Shown here in pieces: positions 33,151 through 41,706 of a DNA stretch of 64,000 bases. The stretch comes from Bombiscardovia nodaiensis (lineage in GTDB: Bacteria; Actinomycetota; Actinomycetes; Actinomycetales; Bifidobacteriaceae). Positions within the stretch are counted from its first letter, which is position 1. Each line of letters starts with the position of its first letter. The notes beneath the pieces were generated by a model that saw only the letters and a list, made by a program, of their open reading frames with translations, had not been told where the DNA came from and ran no database searches. The position numbers and the translations under genes were made by a program. The stretch lies in the NCBI GenBank assembly GCA_033127725.1, contig AP026798.1, forward strand, positions 806,001 through 870,000, in the 5' to 3' direction.

Positions 33151-34125
33151 ATGAGTAGCCCATTACCAATATTGTTTGCCGGAACCCCCCAAGTGGCTGT
33201 GCCGGCCCTGGAATTACTAGCTTCCGACAGTGAACATTTCAAAGTTGTGGCTGTCCTCACTCGGCCCGATGCTCCCCAGGGCAGGGGCAGGAAGCTGGCC
33301 CCAAGTCCGGTCAAGGCGGCGGCTGTGGCCCTGGGCATTGACGTGCTGGAATCCAACCCGTCCGACCCTGATTTTCCGCAAACACTTCAGGCTACTGGTG
33401 CCCGCTGTGGGGCGGTCGTGGCCTACGGCCGCATCCTTAAGCAGCCGGTTTTGGATGCCCTGGAGGGCGGCTGGTACAACCTGCACTTTTCGCTCCTGCC
33501 GCAGTGGCGGGGGGCCGCCCCTGTGCAGCGGGCCCTGTGGTCGGGCGAGCAGATTACTGGTGCCACCGTTTTCCAGCTGACTAAAGGCATGGATGAGGGG
33601 CCTATCGTCGCCCAGTCCACGGTGCGCATTGGCGAACACGAGACTTCTGGTGAGCTCTTGGAGCGTCTGGCGCAAGACGGGGCCCACCTGCTGGCGGCGT
33701 CTCTGGAGGCCGTGGGGGAGGGGCGGGCCGTGCCGCAGCCCCAGCCCCAGGGAGCCTACGAGATAGCCCGCAAGATTACGACCGAGGACGCACATGTGCG
33801 CTTTGACCAGCCAGCTTTCGCGGTGGACCGGCAGATACGAGCCTGCACGCCCGAGCCTGGGGCCTGGTGCCAATATCATGCGGGCCAGGATGCGCAGCCG
33901 GTAGTGCTCCATATTCTACGGGCGCAGCCGCTGTCCCAGGCCGATAACGCACCGGGGCAGACCCTGCCGGTCGGCCACCTGCTGGTGGGCAAGCACGCCG
34001 TCTGGGTGGGTACCAAAACTCAGCCCCTTGAGCTCTTGGAGGTCAAAGCTGCGGGCAAAAAAGCTATGAAGGCCGCCGATTGGGCGCGCGGTGCCCACTG
34101 TGAAGCGGGCGCTTACTGCGATTAA
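33151..34125 (+). CDS. fmt: Methionyl-tRNA formyltransferase
   Basis: Fmt formylates the initiator Met-tRNA using 10-formyl-tetrahydrofolate. The 324-residue protein has family length. The N-domain starts ILFAGTPQVAVPALE, and the catalytic residues are N110, H112 (NLHFSLLPQWRGAAP) and D148 (KGMDEG). The C-terminal domain is about residues 210-324. ATG 33151 follows AGGATAGGAAAAG. A C6 run at 33185-33190 in this gene is in frame, which shows that not all long C runs are miscalled. Confidence 0.95.
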   Translation: MSSPLPILFAGTPQVAVPALELLASDSEHFKVVAVLTRPDAPQGRGRKLAPSPVKAAAVALGIDVLESNPSDPDFPQTLQATGARCGAVVAYGRILKQPVLDALEGGWYNLHFSLLPQWRGAAPVQRALWSGEQITGATVFQLTKGMDEGPIVAQSTVRIGEHETSGELLERLAQDGAHLLAASLEAVGEGRAVPQPQPQGAYEIARKITTEDAHVRFDQPAFAVDRQIRACTPEPGAWCQYHAGQDAQPVVLHILRAQPLSQADNAPGQTLPVGHLLVGKHAVWVGTKTQPLELLEVKAAGKKAMKAADWARGAHCEAGAYCD

Positions 34126-34380
34126 GACGGCCCTGGAGCCAGCCCTGGTCCGGCTCCCGACGCGCTCTTGCGCCACTTTTGAGTTGGGCAAGAGCCCATG
34201 ACCCGCCCCGCTTGCAGGTCGCTGCTGGTTGAGTAGGATTCAAGGTAAGTGGTGGGCCAGCAGCCGAACCTACACTGGTGCGTGTAGTATGGATTGTTTT
34301 GCGCTCCCAGGCGGCCTGTGCCTGCACTGCGGGGCCAGCTGGGAATGCGAGAGCACGGTAGAGAAAGGGTCAGGAACGAG
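34126..34380. other. fmt to IMPase-family gene gap
   Basis: This 255-bp gap carries two imperfect inverted repeats: GGAGCC...GGCTCC at 34135-34157 and GCTCTTGC...GGCAAGAGC at about 34164-34195. The latter may act as the fmt terminator although no T run follows it. No small gene is credible here. Confidence 0.4.
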
Positions 34381-35211
34381 ATGGAACTGCGCGATTTGAC
34401 CGTACAGACAGCCCATATTGCTGTTGAGGCCGGACGTCATGCCCTGCAAGATCAGATTAATCCGCACGACCTGCGCAACCAGATGCGGACCGACAACGAT
34501 GCCCGTTTCGCCTCCGAGATTGACGACCGGCTCGTGCACTACTGCCGGACTAAAATTTTGGCGGCCGACCCCTGCGACGGATTCTGGGAGGAAGAGGGCT
34601 CGGACCGTAAGCCCGGAGGCCGCTACTGGTGCTTAGGGCATATTGACGGCTCGATTAACTATGTGCGCAACATGGCCGAGTGGACCGTGACTATCTCGCT
34701 CTTTGAAGTGGACCAAGTGGGCAAGGCTCGGCCGATCCTGGGCATTGTGCACGCGCCCGTCATGGGCTTAACCTACATGGCAGCCCAGGGCCAGGGGGCT
34801 ATCCGCGTACGCCGGACCATGGTGGGTGACAAGCGGGAAAAAATTATGCCTTCGACCACCAGCACCCTCAAGGGCTCGGTCGTCAGTTTTGGCATGTCCT
34901 ACTTCCCGCGTGAGTCCGAGCGCGCCCTGAAAACGGTGTCGGCAATGGCTGGACGGCCCGCGGACATTAAGCGGGTAGGACCCACCTCGCTCGACCTGTG
35001 CCGGGTGGCTGACGGCTCCTATGACGCCTATTTTGAACCCATGCTGCACTCTTGGGATATTCCAGCTGTCTCGGCTGGGGCGATTGTGGTTTGGGAGGCA
35101 CAGGGCCGGTTGAGCCAGTGGAACGGCGAGCCGGTTTCTTGGGAGCACAACAACGACGTTGTGGCCTCAAACGGGTTGATTACCGATGAGCTCTCCCAGT
35201 ACCTGCGCTAG
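34381..35211 (+). CDS. Inositol monophosphatase-family phosphatase
   Basis: This 276-residue protein shows the metal-dependent phosphatase motifs: WEEEGSDR (metal-binding Glu), GHIDGSINYVRNM (the D-G-T/S-x-N-[FY] motif) and WDIPAVSAGAIVVWEAQG (motif B). Substrate may be inositol phosphate, PAP or fructose bisphosphate; sequence does not decide. ATG 34381 follows AGGAACGAG; ATG 34345 is possible. It is convergent with the HU gene, and a long hairpin lies between them. Confidence 0.85.
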   Translation: MELRDLTVQTAHIAVEAGRHALQDQINPHDLRNQMRTDNDARFASEIDDRLVHYCRTKILAADPCDGFWEEEGSDRKPGGRYWCLGHIDGSINYVRNMAEWTVTISLFEVDQVGKARPILGIVHAPVMGLTYMAAQGQGAIRVRRTMVGDKREKIMPSTTSTLKGSVVSFGMSYFPRESERALKTVSAMAGRPADIKRVGPTSLDLCRVADGSYDAYFEPMLHSWDIPAVSAGAIVVWEAQGRLSQWNGEPVSWEHNNDVVASNGLITDELSQYLR

Positions 35212-35263
35212 CTTGAGCCGCTTCGCCTGGTAGGACGGCAGCGGCAAGGATCCGCACATATAG

Positions 35264-35300
35264 CACAGCGCCTGGCCTCTGATGAGTGCCAGGCGCTGTG
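35264..35300. terminator. Bidirectional terminator hairpin between IMPase-family and HU genes
   Basis: A perfect 13-bp stem CACAGCGCCTGGC (35264-35276) pairs with 35288-35300 around an 11-nt loop. It lies between two convergent genes. The T run on either side is poor. Confidence 0.7.
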
Positions 35301-35314
35301 ACGAGTAAGAAAAC

Positions 35315-35599
35315 TTACTTGTTGGACACAGCCTTCTTCAGCAGTGAGCCAGCGGAGATACGCACACCGTAGGATGCGGGAATCTTGATGGTCTCGCCAG
35401 TGCGGGGGTTGCGGCCGGTGCGAGCGGCGCGCTTGACGCGCTCTGCAGAGAACAGGCCGGTAAGCTTCAGGCCCTCGCCCGACTTCATGGCCTCGACGAA
35501 GACATCCTGGAAGGCGTTGACGGCTGCTTCAGCCTGGGCCTTGGTCAGGTTCGACTTCTGCGCAATCTTCGAGACGAGATCAGATTTGTTGTATGCCAT
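35315..35599 (-). CDS. hup: HU-family DNA-binding protein
   Basis: HU bends and compacts DNA as a dimer. This 94-residue protein has the family pattern MAYNKSDLVSKIAQKSNLTKAQ-like N-terminus, GLFSAERVKRAARTGRNPRTG (the DNA-binding arm) and SAGSLLKKAV at the end. ATG 35599 is chosen because AAGAAGGA precedes it; the ATG at 35620 would add seven residues. Confidence 0.95.
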   Translation of the reverse strand: MAYNKSDLVSKIAQKSNLTKAQAEAAVNAFQDVFVEAMKSGEGLKLTGLFSAERVKRAARTGRNPRTGETIKIPASYGVRISAGSLLKKAVSNK

Positions 35600-35813
35600 A
35601 GAAGTATCCTTCTTGTTCATGGGGCCTCCCCACTTATTTTAGGAAACCCAACGTTCATGTCTGATATTAGCGCAGATTGCTGGCAAATGCGCTATTTTAT
35701 GGGGTTTTATCTGGATTTTCACGTCTTCACCGCGAAAATGAGCCCTATTTTGCGCGAATTTAGGCAAATATTGGCCAGAAGTATGCCATACGCAGCCGCT
35801 GACTTGACCAGAT
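35600..35813. other. AT-rich region upstream of HU gene
   Basis: This 214-bp gap is markedly richer in A and T than the flanks, fitting the promoter region of a highly expressed gene on the minus strand. No promoter pair of good spacing was settled. CCAGATC-TAGA-CCAGAT at 35807-35823 forms a short direct repeat. No gene is seen. Confidence 0.45.
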
Positions 35814-38252
35814 CTAGACCAGATTGCGCTTGCCTAGCCAGCGCATAGCGGCCGCTCCCAGGGGGATCCGTAGCCAGTAGGTGACCACCCGGAAGACGAG
35901 CGTGGCCGAGATAGCGATGGCCGAGGGGACGCCAGCCAAGCGGAAAGCGGAGAAGAGCACGGCTTCGATGGCGCCCAAGCCGCCCGGGGTGGGTACAGCT
36001 GAGCCCAGGGTATTGGCCAGGAGGAAGACGAAGGTCGTTTCAAAGACATTCGTATGCCAGCCAAAAGCCATCAGGCAAGCCCAGAAGCTCAGGCCCAGGG
36101 AAACTGACTGGAGGATAGCGCCGGTTGCAGCAATCAGCAGTTCCTTGGGCTGGGTGAGAATGTCGATGAGCTGGCGGGCGTAAGAAGCCACGATTGGCAG
36201 GAGCTTGTCAACAATGTAACGACGGGTGTAGGGAATTGCCATGGCCAGGGCGGCCAGGATTGCGACGACACCTATCACAATCACCAGCGTATTGGTCGGT
36301 ATCATGCCAGAGAGCGTGTTGCGGCCAGTGAAGAGCCCGATGCCAATGAGCAGAAGGAAGGTGGTGGCGAACTGGACTGCGACGACCGCGCTCATAATGG
36401 CCGTGGCCAGGGTGGTGTTGTAACCGATTCGGCGCAAGTATTGAAGGTTGACGAAGGCGGGGCCAACCCCAGCTGGCATGGAGACAGAGGTGAAGGACGA
36501 AGCGACCTGGGAGATGAGAATCGCCAGAGGATGCCGTCTCTTGCTGTCGATAAAGATACCCAGCGTGAGCGCGCAGCCCACCCAAGACAGGCAGCCGAAG
36601 CCGAAAGCCAGGGCGGCCATCCAAGGATTGGCTCCCCTGACGGCTTGGATGACCTGCTGGAAGTTGAGCTGGGTGATGACCACAATCACGGCTACCACCA
36701 GCAGGGCAATGGCTAGGAAGGAGCGCAGGCTAAAGCGGGAGAGCGTCACCTGGCTGGTCACCTCGGCAGTTTGTGGGGGTGCCAGAGAGCGGATCTGCTC
36801 TTTGATGTCCTTCAAAATCTGCTTGTTCCACTGGGGATTCATCCGTGTAGCCTTTGGTACGGCCACCATCTGAATGAAGGGGATGAGTCCTATGAGCGTT
36901 TTTGCGCCCCAAACCTCTTGAGCAGCCTCTACTGCTTCTTTGCAGCCTATGCGCGTGGCTGCCAGGATTAGCAGCTGGACCTTGTCGAGGGCGATGTTGG
37001 CACTAGAAGAAGCGTTGTCGCCGTTGTGCCAGCCGGCAATCAGCGTCCGGCCCTCCTGATCTTGGGCGATAGTCTCCGGCGTGATACGGCGATGGGTGTA
37101 TCCGCGGGCATGAGCACGAGCCAGGTAGCTCATGAGCTCCTTGACTTCCTGCTGGCCAGTGCGCTCGGCTGTCAGGGGCTGTAACTGCTCGTCGGTAGAC
37201 AGGACGAAGACTGAAGATTCCCCGTTTTCTGCCAGTCCGTAAGGGTGCATGGCTGGCAGGCCAAGGTCTTTGAGCTCCAGAAGCATGGCCAGATGATGCT
37301 GGCTGGAGTCGCGCACTGAGCGGTCGTGGCGCATGGAGACACCAGAGAGCTTGGCCCACTGCCAGAGCTGGATTAAGTAGCCCGCCGTGTGCAGCTGGCC
37401 GTCGAGCACGGAGACCGTGTATGCCCGTCCGTCCTCGGCACTTGCAGAGTAGATGCGGGAGGACTCTACCAGGTCATCGGCCAGGGTGGGGACCAGCGGG
37501 TTGCCTTCCTCCTGGGTGGAGCCCACGCGGCTCAGGCTGGTGACATGAATGCCGATAGACTCGAGCGTCTGCACCAGCGCAGACCCCCACACTCCCTTGC
37601 TCTGGGTGCCGGCGGCAAAGCGAATCAGCATGCCCACTGCGCGGCCGATAAAGAAGGAGACGAGCACGGAGCTGATGGTGTTGGCCGAGATGACGACCAT
37701 GAGGAGGGCTACCGCATACAGGGCGTTCCAGCTCCACTTCACACTCGAACGCATCCGTCTGGGGCCTGCGGCCGTCAGGAAGGCTGCCATGCCCGCATAG
37801 ACGTCGGGCAGGAGCACCGAAGTGCCAATAGTGGACTGTGAGTTGAAAGCGCCGATGAGCGCTTCAGAGTGCGCGTGCAGGATGAGGGTGGAGACCAGCC
37901 AGAGGGCGCCGTATCCGCAGAACATAGCCAGGGGAGCGGTGATGGCTTGCAGCCACTCCCGGCTAAAGAGCAGGTGGACGAGGACGGCGATAACGACCGT
38001 GACGGTGACGGCCTGCTGGAGAAAAGCGGTAGGCACGTCGGCCAGCCAGTCCATCCGCTGACCGGCGTTGTGTACATCTGATTCAACTCCTGACGCCACG
38101 CCCTTTAAGTAGACCGCTATGAGCGTCACCGCTAAGACGATGAGGATGGAGCCCACCGCTCGAATGAGATCGCTCGCATCATGCACCCTGCGCGGCGGGG
38201 TGTCGCTGATCTGAACCGTTGGCCCTGTTGACTTGTGCGTGCCTTGGCTCAT
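35814..38252 (-). CDS. YbhN/LPG-synthase-like integral membrane protein with degenerate kinase domain
   Basis: This 812-residue protein has four to six N-terminal membrane helices (about residues 30-220), a soluble centre (about 235-510), and a C-terminal block of about eight helices (about 525-805) with PAGVGPAFVNLQYLRRIGY and VPTPGGLGAIEAVL, the signature of the LPG_synthase_TM / UPF0104 flippase-like family. The centre resembles a protein kinase: ARGYTHRRITPETIA sits where the HRDxxxxN catalytic loop should be, with Arg for the catalytic Asp and Thr for Asn, so it is a pseudokinase. It overlaps purB by 4 bp (ATGA). A role in lipid or polyprenol-glycan transport is inferred from the family. 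Confidence 0.82.
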   Translation of the reverse strand: MSQGTHKSTGPTVQISDTPPRRVHDASDLIRAVGSILIVLAVTLIAVYLKGVASGVESDVHNAGQRMDWLADVPTAFLQQAVTVTVVIAVLVHLLFSREWLQAITAPLAMFCGYGALWLVSTLILHAHSEALIGAFNSQSTIGTSVLLPDVYAGMAAFLTAAGPRRMRSSVKWSWNALYAVALLMVVISANTISSVLVSFFIGRAVGMLIRFAAGTQSKGVWGSALVQTLESIGIHVTSLSRVGSTQEEGNPLVPTLADDLVESSRIYSASAEDGRAYTVSVLDGQLHTAGYLIQLWQWAKLSGVSMRHDRSVRDSSQHHLAMLLELKDLGLPAMHPYGLAENGESSVFVLSTDEQLQPLTAERTGQQEVKELMSYLARAHARGYTHRRITPETIAQDQEGRTLIAGWHNGDNASSSANIALDKVQLLILAATRIGCKEAVEAAQEVWGAKTLIGLIPFIQMVAVPKATRMNPQWNKQILKDIKEQIRSLAPPQTAEVTSQVTLSRFSLRSFLAIALLVVAVIVVITQLNFQQVIQAVRGANPWMAALAFGFGCLSWVGCALTLGIFIDSKRRHPLAILISQVASSFTSVSMPAGVGPAFVNLQYLRRIGYNTTLATAIMSAVVAVQFATTFLLLIGIGLFTGRNTLSGMIPTNTLVIVIGVVAILAALAMAIPYTRRYIVDKLLPIVASYARQLIDILTQPKELLIAATGAILQSVSLGLSFWACLMAFGWHTNVFETTFVFLLANTLGSAVPTPGGLGAIEAVLFSAFRLAGVPSAIAISATLVFRVVTYWLRIPLGAAAMRWLGKRNLV

Positions 38253-39694
38253 GCTTGATCGAAGTCCACAAGTTGTTCGGCGGCTCCCGTATACGTGGAC
38301 GGCTGCAGGTGCGCCAACCGCTCTTTGCTGGCCGGGTCCAGGGCTAAGGAGCTGATGAAGTCCTCAACATCTTGTTGGGTCATGGTTTTGCCGCGCATGA
38401 GCGCTTTGACCTGCTCGTAGGGGTGGTCCATTCCAGGCTTACCGGCTAAGGCGGCCGCGCGCATGGCCGTCTGTATGGGCTCGCCGAGTACCTCCCAGTT
38501 ACCTTCGAGCTCAGCGGCCATAGCTGCTGTGTTCGGATGGACCGCCTGGAGCCCTACCAGCAAGTTGTCGAGGGCCAGCAGGCTGTGGCCTAGGCCTGAG
38601 CCGATGTTGCGCTGGGTGCTGGAATCGGTCAAATCGCGCTGCCAGCGGCTCTCCACGAGCGTAGAGGCCAGGGAGTCGAGCAGGGCGCAGGAAATCTCCA
38701 AGTTGGCTTCGGCGTTCTCAAAGCGTATAGGGTTGACCTTGTGGGGCATGGTTGAGGAGCCGGTAGCTCCCTTGACCGGTTCTTGGGCGAAGACACCCCG
38801 GGAGATGTACATCCACATGTCCACAGCGAGATTGTGCAGGATTCTATTAGTGTGAGCAATCGTTGAGTAGACTTCGGCCTGCCAGTCGTGTGACTCAATT
38901 TGCGTGGTCAGTGGGTTGAAGCTGAGCCCCATGCGTTCTTCTACGAAGACGCGCGACAGGCCCACCCAGTCCACACCTGGCAGGGCGGTCAGACTGGCGG
39001 CATAAGTGCCAGTAGCCCCATTCCACTTACCCAAGTACTCCTGGGCCTGAAGGTGCTTGACCTGTCGCCGCAAGCGGTAGACGTAGACGGCGAGTTCCTT
39101 GCCCAGGGTCGTTGGGGTGGCGGGCTGCCCGTGGGTCATAGCCAAAAGGGGCAGGGCCCGGAAGCGGTCAGCCATGGAAGCTAATTGGTCAACTAGCTCG
39201 CCCAGGCGGGGCAGCCAAATGAGCTCAACCGCTGCTTTCACGGCGCGAGCGTACGAGAGGTTGTTGATGTCTTCACTGGTGCACCCGAAGTGGACGAGCG
39301 GCTTGAGCTTGCTGAGGGTGCTGCCAGTAGGGAACTGCCCTTGAGTTCGATCGAGCTGATCGTCAATGTAGTACTCCACGGCTTTCACATCGTGGTGGGT
39401 CTGGGCCTCGAACTGTCCTAACTCCTCGATAGCGTCTGACCCAAAGCGCTCTACTATGCCTCTCAGGTAGGCTATCTCCGGTTCATTCAAAGGTGTGAGA
39501 GCCTTGAGCACGGGCTGGAATCCGTTGCCCTGGTAGCCGTTGGTCAGCAGGATCATCCACTCTATTTCAACTCGAACGCGCTCACGGTTGAGGCCAGCTT
39601 CGCTCAAATACTCCACGAGGGCGGCCGTTTGCGGGCGGTAGCGTCCGTCCAGGGGACTTAAAGCGATAGCCGGTTCTATAGTGCTCAACTTCAT
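38249..39694 (-). CDS. purB: Adenylosuccinate lyase
   Basis: PurB acts twice in purine synthesis, cleaving SAICAR and adenylosuccinate to release fumarate. The 481-residue protein opens MKLSTIEPAIALSPLDGRY and carries TSEDINNL, MTHGQPATPTTLGKE and the signature loop GSSTMPHKVNPIRFENAE. ATG 39694 is chosen because family similarity begins there; the longer frame to 39898 has no matching sequence. It ends overlapping the next gene by 4 bp. Confidence 0.95.
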   Translation of the reverse strand: MKLSTIEPAIALSPLDGRYRPQTAALVEYLSEAGLNRERVRVEIEWMILLTNGYQGNGFQPVLKALTPLNEPEIAYLRGIVERFGSDAIEELGQFEAQTHHDVKAVEYYIDDQLDRTQGQFPTGSTLSKLKPLVHFGCTSEDINNLSYARAVKAAVELIWLPRLGELVDQLASMADRFRALPLLAMTHGQPATPTTLGKELAVYVYRLRRQVKHLQAQEYLGKWNGATGTYAASLTALPGVDWVGLSRVFVEERMGLSFNPLTTQIESHDWQAEVYSTIAHTNRILHNLAVDMWMYISRGVFAQEPVKGATGSSTMPHKVNPIRFENAEANLEISCALLDSLASTLVESRWQRDLTDSSTQRNIGSGLGHSLLALDNLLVGLQAVHPNTAAMAAELEGNWEVLGEPIQTAMRAAALAGKPGMDHPYEQVKALMRGKTMTQQDVEDFISSLALDPASKERLAHLQPSTYTGAAEQLVDFDQA

Positions 39695-39791
39695 GCTCTC
39701 TAGCCTACGCGAAAGCCTGAACCGGTTGGCTGGGCGCGCAATCCGCTCAAGCCCGTTCCTGGGAGGGGTTTGGACGGCACCGCTACCGCTA

Positions 39792-41270
39792 TCATTGGCC
39801 CATCCTTCCCTGGTAGTAGTCGGTTTCCTCAAGTTCTCCTTCGGTGATTTCTGCAAAGTGGTCGTCGTGACGGCGCTGGGCGGGCCTGCCTTGTTCAACG
39901 GCGTTGCGCCAGGTGGCCTGCTGGTAATTCATGCCGTGGCTCAACTCACCGTGGTCCTGAGCATTGGGCACCACCGTGCGCCCCGCAGCGGGGGTATTAC
40001 CGGGCACAGTGGCTGTGTTGCCGCGCACGGTCAGCCAGCTGTCGCGCTGAGGGTTCTTTTGGCCTTCCAGGCTAGAAACCACTTCGTCGTCCATTTCAAT
40101 AGATGTGACCCAGGTCTTGGACGGTATGGGATGGTTGGCAATCGGGGAACCGGCAGTCACCACATGGTCAATGCGGTACTCCTGGCTCAGATCGCCGGCT
40201 AGGGTAGCGGCGGCGATACCGCCCTGGGAGTGACCTACGAGAGCCACGCTGTCGTTGGCGCCCACGCCCGCTCGCTTCATGGCCTCTTTGACCAAGCGAG
40301 CGCTCGCGGCCTGCATGCGCTGGTCCTTCTGGTTGCTCATCAGCTCCAGATTCTGCTCCCACCCAATGGGGGAGTCAGGCTGGTCATTGGTGCCAGGAAT
40401 GGTTACCACCCAGCCGAGGCTGCCGTCACTGTGCCGGTATTTTTGTACTGCAATCGTGGAGTAGCTAATGCCAGAGCCCCCATCTCCGAGCTTGCGCAGG
40501 TTGCCCAAGGCCTGGTCAATCGAGTGAGCGCTTTGCAAGAACGTTCCCTGGGGTTGTACCTGGCTGACCGTGAGCGAATTGCCCTGGACGCGATGAGCGA
40601 GGACGGACGTGAAGACGGAGAGCTTGCCGGAGACAGCGTTGACGGAATGGTCGAAGGAGAACGTTCCATCGGGAGCCAATAAGGCGGCAATCTTGGGGTC
40701 GCTGGTCACACGGCCGGCCAGTCCTTCCATAAAGTACTCGTGACTACCGCGCGTTTTATGGACCACATCGTAAGGGTCTATCGACAAGCCACGGCCCTGG
40801 ACCACGCTGTCGGCAGCGGAACCCACCGTGCCGACAGCAACAGCAATGCCTCCCGAAATGATTGGACACTCCTTAAAGGCACTGCGTTCTACGCTGTGGA
40901 AGAGCTTGCTCAGCTCAGATTCCGCATTGGAGTAGAGCGAATAGGTTTGAATCAGCCCATCGGCCACGGTACTCAGGTTCTGGGCCAGTTGGTCGTACTC
41001 AGTGTTCAAATGGTTGGTGGGTTCGAAGCACTCGCCGAAGGGGAAACTGGCGTGGCCAGGTGAGTTATGCTGATAGGGATTGCCCCAAGGCAGTCCCATA
41101 TATCGCTTGGTTTGGGTGAGTACATAGGCGTAGGCTTGCCCCCAACCCTTGGCGAGACTATTGGCCTGGTCACCGGCTTCGACTAAGGCGTGGGCGATGG
41201 CAGAAAATTCGCGCAAATCGGCCTGGCTCAACCCCTGTCCACTCAGGCTTGCGCTGACTTGCTTACTCAT
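39792..41270 (-). CDS. Alpha/beta-hydrolase (lipase-like) with N-terminal T7SS-type helical domain
   Basis: This 492-residue protein has N-terminal helices (residues 1-130) like WXG/LXG export domains (LREFSAIAHALVEAGDQANSLAKG; NLSTVADGLIQTYSLYSNAESELSKL) and a C-terminal hydrolase with G-H-S348-Q-G-G. D394 or D395 (IEMDDEVV) and H445 (ELSHGMNY) are candidate triad members. There is no signal peptide. Its ATG overlaps the stop of the WXG-like gene upstream (ATGA), so the two are co-translated, as for an exported effector with its partner. Substrate cannot be told; lipid or ester is likely. Confidence 0.78.
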   Translation of the reverse strand: MSKQVSASLSGQGLSQADLREFSAIAHALVEAGDQANSLAKGWGQAYAYVLTQTKRYMGLPWGNPYQHNSPGHASFPFGECFEPTNHLNTEYDQLAQNLSTVADGLIQTYSLYSNAESELSKLFHSVERSAFKECPIISGGIAVAVGTVGSAADSVVQGRGLSIDPYDVVHKTRGSHEYFMEGLAGRVTSDPKIAALLAPDGTFSFDHSVNAVSGKLSVFTSVLAHRVQGNSLTVSQVQPQGTFLQSAHSIDQALGNLRKLGDGGSGISYSTIAVQKYRHSDGSLGWVVTIPGTNDQPDSPIGWEQNLELMSNQKDQRMQAASARLVKEAMKRAGVGANDSVALVGHSQGGIAAATLAGDLSQEYRIDHVVTAGSPIANHPIPSKTWVTSIEMDDEVVSSLEGQKNPQRDSWLTVRGNTATVPGNTPAAGRTVVPNAQDHGELSHGMNYQQATWRNAVEQGRPAQRRHDDHFAEITEGELEETDYYQGRMGQ

Positions 41271-41560
41271 ACGATCGCCTGGTCAATCAGGTAGGTAAAG
41301 TCCTGCTGGTCGCCACGAATGCGCTCAGCCAAGGCCTGCGAATCCCTCAGCTTGGACCGATAGGCTTCAGCAGCCTGCCCCTGCCAGTCAATGGTTTGGG
41401 AGCTGGTCATGGTATCTTGCAAGTCGGTCAGAGTGCCCTGGCACTTGGTCTGCAAGCTGGTCAGGGTGTCGTAGACGTCGTTGACGAGCTTGTGACAGTA
41501 GCAGAGCCGGGCCTGCTCAAGTTCAGCCGACGTTTCTGGATAGCATGGTGAAAGTTTCAT
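41267..41560 (-). CDS. WXG-like helical partner of the lipase
   Basis: This 97-residue protein has the WXG100 length and a W59-Q-G61 turn (TIDWQGQAAEAYRSKL) between two helices. It has four Cys in the first half (C6, C20, C22, C40), which is unusual for the family. ATG 41560 has only a weak GAAG site. It overlaps the lipase start by 4 bp. Three copies of a 14-bp motif lie upstream of it. Confidence 0.75.
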   Translation of the reverse strand: MKLSPCYPETSAELEQARLCYCHKLVNDVYDTLTSLQTKCQGTLTDLQDTMTSSQTIDWQGQAAEAYRSKLRDSQALAERIRGDQQDFTYLIDQAIV

Positions 41561-41609
41561 ACTTCAATTTCACCGCTCGGGCTTTCAGAATGCTAGCTAG
41601 ATAGACCAA

Positions 41610-41693
41610 TGTGGTCGAACGTGGAGCACCATTGAAAAAGTGCCTGTGGTCGAATGTGAATCACCCTGCTCACAGGGCCTGTGGTCGAATGTG
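41610..41693. repeat. Three 14-bp repeats at exact 35-bp spacing upstream of WXG-like/lipase genes
   Basis: TGTGGTCGAACGTG at 41610-41623 and TGTGGTCGAATGTG at 41645-41658 and 41680-41693 start exactly 35 bp apart. The 21-bp spacers are unrelated. They lie 50-133 bp upstream of the WXG-like ATG (minus strand) and just past the end of the neighbouring operon. A fourth exact copy is at 51636. The spacing suggests repeated binding sites for one protein. Confidence 0.8.
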
Positions 41694-41706
41694 CCTAAGG
41701 CCTGTA

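Noticed and set aside
39695..39898. N-terminal extension of PurB from TTG 39898
   Set aside because: PurB similarity starts at ATG 39694 and the extension has no family sequence.
41610..41693. CRISPR-like array of three repeats
   Set aside because: The repeats are only 14 bp, with 21-bp spacers and no cas genes; two of three copies differ at one base. A binding-site array fits better.
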